Shown: piece by piece, positions 13,695 to 16,032 of the stretch
Layout of the letters: each line of letters starts with the position of its first letter
Position numbering within the stretch: the stretch's first letter is position 1
From: Methanobrevibacter sp.
GTDB lineage: Archaea > Methanobacteriota > Methanobacteria > Methanobacteriales > Methanobacteriaceae
Reading direction: 5' to 3'
NCBI GenBank assembly: GCA_017404125.1
Contig: JAFRCZ010000145.1
Span: 1-16,032 of the forward strand
Length of the DNA: 16,032 nt
Program-made: the position numbers and the translations under genes
The notes under the pieces: generated by a model
The model's database searches: none
What the model was told of the DNA's origin: nothing
The model's input: only the letters and a program-made list of their open reading frames with translations

Positions 13695-15044
13695 ATGGCA
13701 ATACATCCAATTGAATTTAGATATGGAACTCCCGAAATGAAAAGAATCTGGGAGCAAGAGAACAAGCAGCAAAGAATGTTAGACATTGAATCTGCATTGG
13801 CTCAAGCTGAAGGAGAACTTGGAATTATACCAAAGGAATTTGCAGATGAAATCAAAGCTAAAGCAAATACCAAATTTGTTACAGTAGAACGTGTAAGTGA
13901 AATTGAAGCTGAAACCAAACACGATATAGCTTCCCTTTCAAAAGGATTAAGTGAAGTATGTGATGGTGAAGCTGGCGAGTATGTTCACTTTGGAGCAACT
14001 TCAAATGATATTGTAGACAGTTCCAACTCATTATTATTAAAAGACTCCATTGAAGTCTTGGAAGATAAAATCGAAACCTTAACCAAAATCATTCTTAAAT
14101 TAGCTGAAGAAAACAAGACAAAAGTCTGCATTGGCCGTACCCATGGCCAACATGCATTGCCTACCACTTATGGTATGAAATTTGCAATTTGGGCAGATGA
14201 GCTTCACAGACAATACGACAGATTGCAGCATGCAAAGGACAATGTATGTCTTGGCATGATGGACGGTGCTGTCGGAACCACTGCAGCTCTTGGAACTCAA
14301 GGATGGGAAGTCCACAAGAAAGTATCTGAAATTCTTGGATTGAAACCTGCTCCAATTACAAATCAAGTATTGCAACGAGACAATCATGTAGAATTCATAG
14401 CTACCCTCGCTAACATTGCAACAACCTTAAGCAAAATAGCTCTTGAGGTAAGAAACTTGCAAAGAACTGAAATCCAAGAGTTAGGTGAATTCTTCGATCC
14501 TGAAAAACAAGTTGGAAGCAGTACAATGCCACATAAAATGAACCCAATTACAGCAGAACGTATCTGTGGTGTTGCAAGAATCGTTAAATCCTATGTAAAT
14601 GCAGCTATGGAAAACAACCCTCTCTGGCACGAAAGAGACTTGACAAACTCTTCCTGTGAAAGAATCATGTTCCCTGAATCCTGTATTCTTACCGATTACA
14701 TCCTTGCTCTTACAATAAAATTAATGAACAATCTCATATTCTATGATGAGAACATTGAAAGAAACTTAAATTTCACCAATGGATTGATTATGGCAGAAAG
14801 ATTGATGGCAGAACTTACCAGAGCGGGAATGGGTAAGCAAACCGCTTATGGAGTAGCTCGTAAAAATGCCATTAAGGCAAATAAAGAGAAGTTGCTCCTT
14901 GCAGACCTCATATTGGAAGATCCAGATGCAAGCCAATTCCTAAGCAAAGAAGATGTGGAAAGAATTATGGATCCTCACACATACATTGGTTCTGCAGAAA
15001 TAATAGTTGATGAAATCTTAGAATCATCTAAAAACTGGTTCTAA
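13695..15044 (+). CDS. purB: Adenylosuccinate lyase
   Basis: The enzyme catalyses two steps of purine synthesis, each releasing fumarate: SAICAR to AICAR, and adenylosuccinate to AMP. It is a soluble homotetramer of the fumarase/aspartase superfamily. The 449-residue length is normal for the shorter, Bacillus/archaeal type. Conserved regions appear in order: the N-terminal FRYGTPEMKRIW; HFGATSNDIVDSSNSLLLKD (about 98-117); GRTHGQHALPTTYGMK (about 147-162, with H150 and H153); and the family signature GSSTMPHKMNP (274-284), which carries the flexible-loop catalytic serine. A strong GGAGAT SD defines the start. It is the first plus-strand gene in the window and is divergent from CPBP copy 3, with a T-rich end and no other purine gene adjacent, so it is probably transcribed alone. 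Confidence 0.97.
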   Translation: MAIHPIEFRYGTPEMKRIWEQENKQQRMLDIESALAQAEGELGIIPKEFADEIKAKANTKFVTVERVSEIEAETKHDIASLSKGLSEVCDGEAGEYVHFGATSNDIVDSSNSLLLKDSIEVLEDKIETLTKIILKLAEENKTKVCIGRTHGQHALPTTYGMKFAIWADELHRQYDRLQHAKDNVCLGMMDGAVGTTAALGTQGWEVHKKVSEILGLKPAPITNQVLQRDNHVEFIATLANIATTLSKIALEVRNLQRTEIQELGEFFDPEKQVGSSTMPHKMNPITAERICGVARIVKSYVNAAMENNPLWHERDLTNSSCERIMFPESCILTDYILALTIKLMNNLIFYDENIERNLNFTNGLIMAERLMAELTRAGMGKQTAYGVARKNAIKANKEKLLLADLILEDPDASQFLSKEDVERIMDPHTYIGSAEIIVDEILESSKNWF

Positions 15045-15052
15045 TAATCAAC

Positions 15053-15072
15053 TTTTCTTTTTTTATTTTTTA
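15053..15072 (+). terminator. Oligo-T terminator of purB
   Basis: Eight bases after the purB stop, the plus strand has T4-C-T7-A-T6. Such runs are sufficient for archaeal transcription termination. No stem precedes them. Confidence 0.6.
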
Positions 15073-15109
15073 TCTTTATCATTATTCATCATTTTGACAT
15101 CAACTTATT

Positions 15110-15147
15110 TTCCTTTTTATCCTTTTATTATCCTTTTTATCCTTTTT
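15110..15147 (+). repeat. Short pyrimidine tandem repeat, four copies of TCCTTTTNA-like unit
   Basis: TCCTTTTTA, TCCTTTTATTA, TCCTTTTTA and TCCTTTTTTA follow each other directly. The repeated T runs could be further termination sites behind purB, or simple-sequence expansion. Confidence 0.45.
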
Positions 15148-15203
15148 TAACTTTATATACATTATTGCTATTTCTAAAATAATCTCTTCACTAAAGCTTT
15201 TCC

Positions 15204-15235
15204 TTTATTCGACTTATATATCAACCAAAATAAAC
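15204..15235 (+). promoter_or_regulatory. Orphan copy of the tRNA-Leu promoter element
   Basis: TTTATTCGACTTATATAT at 15204-15221 is identical over 18 bp to the element at 15303-15320, and the next 14 bases match at 10 positions. It contains a strong TATA box (CTTATATAT). Transcription would begin near 15240, where no gene is recognised. It may be a second upstream tRNA promoter, the promoter of a small RNA, or the remnant of a duplicated tRNA locus. Confidence 0.5.
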
Positions 15236-15302
15236 TATAGAATAGGAAATATCTCTAAAGGGAATTTCCAAAAATGATTAAATAGATGAATAAATCAAAA
15301 GA

Positions 15303-15320
15303 TTTATTCGACTTATATAT
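15303..15320 (+). promoter_or_regulatory. tRNA-Leu promoter (TATA element)
   Basis: TTTATTCGACTTATATAT carries CTTATATAT about 50-60 bp upstream of the tRNA. Transcription would start near 15340, leaving a 5' leader of about 30 nt to be removed by RNase P. Its exact duplication 99 bp upstream supports function. Confidence 0.6.
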
Positions 15321-15370
15321 GAACAAAACAAAACTTAAATTGACGATGAAAAGAATCTTCAAGATCATAT

Positions 15371-15452
15371 AGCCGGGTAGCTAAGTGGTAAGGCAGCGGA
15401 CTTAGAATCCGTGGAGTTAGTCTCGTCATGGGTTCGAATCCCATCTCGGCTA
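15371..15452 (+). tRNA. tRNA-Leu (anticodon UAG)
   Basis: A complete class II cloverleaf is visible. The acceptor stem AGCCGGG (15371-15377) pairs with CTCGGCT (15445-15451) with one G-U. The D arm is GCTAAGTGGTAAGGC. The anticodon stem GCGGA/TCCGT encloses CTTAGAA, giving anticodon TAG (reads CUA and probably CUN). A 15-nt variable arm (15413-15427) has a GAG/CTC stem, as expected for leucine. The T arm is ATGGG-TTCGAAT-CCCAT. The discriminator is A, typical of tRNA-Leu. CCA is not encoded. No intron. Confidence 0.94.
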
Positions 15453-15526
15453 CTTAAAACATGATGAAAGTTATCTTTATTTAAAAAAACTTAAAATAAA
15501 AATTTAATGAAAACAGATGTGATAAA

Positions 15527-15673
15527 ATGAATATGTGCAAAAATGATTTTATTAAACCCGAATTTCAAATAGCTAAAGGTTATGGCTATGAAAATTTCCA
15601 AGGGCATTTTACCTATAGTTATAATCAATTTAATGGTGAAGGCAAGGCAAACAGGTTTGTGGTGGAAACTTAA
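15527..15673 (+). CDS. Possible 48-aa hypothetical ORF between the two tRNA genes
   Basis: An ATG at 15527 preceded by GTGATAAA (SD-like, very close to the start) opens a 48-codon frame that begins MNMCKNDFIKPEFQIAKGYG and ends KANRFVVET. It is polar, rich in Gly, Tyr, Phe and Asn, with no membrane segment or signal peptide and no motif I recognise. An overlapping 76-codon frame on the minus strand (15491-15721) looks less protein-like. The reading frame may be a genuine small protein, the N-terminal remnant of a decayed gene beside tRNAs (a common integration zone), or chance. The 180 bp that follow up to the next tRNA show no gene. Confidence 0.3.
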   Translation: MNMCKNDFIKPEFQIAKGYGYENFQGHFTYSYNQFNGEGKANRFVVET

Positions 15674-15856
15674 AGAAGATCTAAAAACAATAAAACACCA
15701 ACCACACACCAAACATACCAAGCATTCACCATAATGACACGTTTATTTGGGAAATGATTCCTAAAAATTAGTTAAAACAAAATGATTTTTTTAAATATGG
15801 CTTATTAAAAATTTTAAAAAATTTTAGAAAAAAGACTTTAGTATAAAAAATCTGTT

Positions 15857-15928
15857 GGAACATTAGCTTAGTGGGAAAGCAGCGTACTGAAGATCCGTAT
15901 ATCGTTGGTTCGAATCCGACATGTTCCA
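15857..15928 (+). tRNA. tRNA with anticodon GAA (Phe), atypical anticodon stem
   Basis: The acceptor stem GGAACAT (15857-15863) pairs perfectly with ATGTTCC (15921-15927). The D arm is GCTT-AGTGGGA-AAGC, and the T arm GTTGG-TTCGAAT-CCGAC includes a G-rich wobble-tolerant stem. The anticodon loop CTGAAGA (15887-15893) gives GAA, phenylalanine, with U33 before it and a purine after it. The variable loop is 5 nt (ATATC) and the discriminator A. The anticodon stem GCGTA/TCCGT has a T-C mismatch at pair 30:40 and a G-U at 27:43. CCA is not encoded. I judge it a tRNA gene, but the stem defect leaves open a second, degenerate or specialised isodecoder. Confidence 0.8.
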
Positions 15929-16032
15929 TTTAATAGTTTTAAACTATATTTAATCAAAAGGAATATGTTCTCTTATTATTTCAAATTTTACAAATTTCCT
16001 CCGTAACACCTAAATAAGCAAAATATCTCAAC
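15929..16032. other. Window end: spacer with a possible minus-strand gene tail
   Basis: Nothing firm. On the minus strand, a frame open from the right edge ends at TGA 15981-15983 and would encode LRYFAYLGVTEEICKI, which reads like a plausible protein C-terminus. Seventeen codons are too few to name or confirm it. Confidence 0.2.

Larger units (their letters stand above)
15045..15370. other. Spacer between purB and tRNA-Leu: terminator, pyrimidine repeats and two copies of one promoter element
   Basis: No protein gene is supported. The stretch holds the purB oligo-T terminator, a TCCTTTTTA-type tandem repeat (15110-15147), a TTTATATA box (about 15152-15159), and two copies of an 18-bp promoter element 99 bp apart. 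Between those copies lie two possible hairpins: GGAAAT (15245-15250) with ATTTCC (15264-15269), and ATAAATC-AAAA-GATTTAT (15290-15307). A short non-coding transcript is conceivable but unproven. Confidence 0.45.

Noticed and set aside
15045..15370. Structured riboswitch or C/D box RNA in the spacer before tRNA-Leu
   Set aside because: No GC-rich conserved core and no paired C/D box motifs; only short AT-rich hairpins are visible, so I list it only as a possible small transcript.
15491..15721. Minus-strand 76-codon ORF between the tRNA genes
   Set aside because: No SD or TATA at a suitable distance, and a hydrophobic composition typical of the antisense of AT-rich sequence; the opposite-strand small ORF is somewhat more plausible.

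Overview
The window is very AT-rich archaeal chromosome. A large PolD subunit (DP2), archaeal Sec61-beta, class III (anaerobic) ribonucleotide reductase, TTTATATA-type TATA boxes, GGTGAT-type Shine-Dalgarno (SD) sequences and oligo-T ends without strong hairpins all point to a methanogen of the Methanobacteriales, most likely Methanobrevibacter or a close relative. That placement is inferred from gene content and style, not from an alignment.

Layout. All protein genes from 1 to about 13443 are on the minus strand. Reading them in transcription order (right to left): two tandem paralogous CPBP intramembrane proteases (13443-12637, 12508-11708); a small XRE repressor behind an array of palindromic sites (11436-11200); two paralogous DUF4013 membrane proteins (11119-10385, 10240-9377); a secreted acidic repeat protein (9135-8314); a third CPBP protease (8091-7285); a leaderless M50/site-2-type protease (7224-6610); Sec61-beta, only 53 aa (6439-6278); the DP2 catalytic subunit of DNA polymerase D (5971-2558); and nrdD (2169 to beyond the left edge). 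On the plus strand are purB (13695-15044), tRNA-Leu(UAG) (15371-15452), a possible 48-aa ORF, and a tRNA with a GAA (Phe) anticodon (15857-15928).

How the genes fit together. The left part is DNA metabolism: NrdD makes deoxynucleotides anaerobically and DP2 polymerises them. The middle is a membrane and secretion neighbourhood: a translocon subunit, four predicted intramembrane proteases, two polytopic DUF4013 proteins and a secreted protein, with one XRE regulator at its head. The right part is purine synthesis and translation. Most genes have their own TATA box and T-rich end, so the strand bias need not mean one operon.

Most interesting signals: (1) four 16-bp palindromes between polC and nrdD that resemble the redox-responsive MsvR box of methanogens (TTCGTA-N4-TACGAA), placed on and just after the inferred nrdD core promoter; (2) ATGTAA half-sites spaced 20, 20 and 26 bp upstream of the XRE gene; (3) an 18-bp exact copy of the tRNA-Leu promoter element 99 bp upstream, with no recognised gene under it; (4) the concentration of CPBP/M50 proteases around DUF4013 proteins and a secreted repeat protein; (5) a GAA-anticodon tRNA with a mismatch in its anticodon stem. 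Three gene starts also look better placed at a codon downstream of the longest-ORF start.
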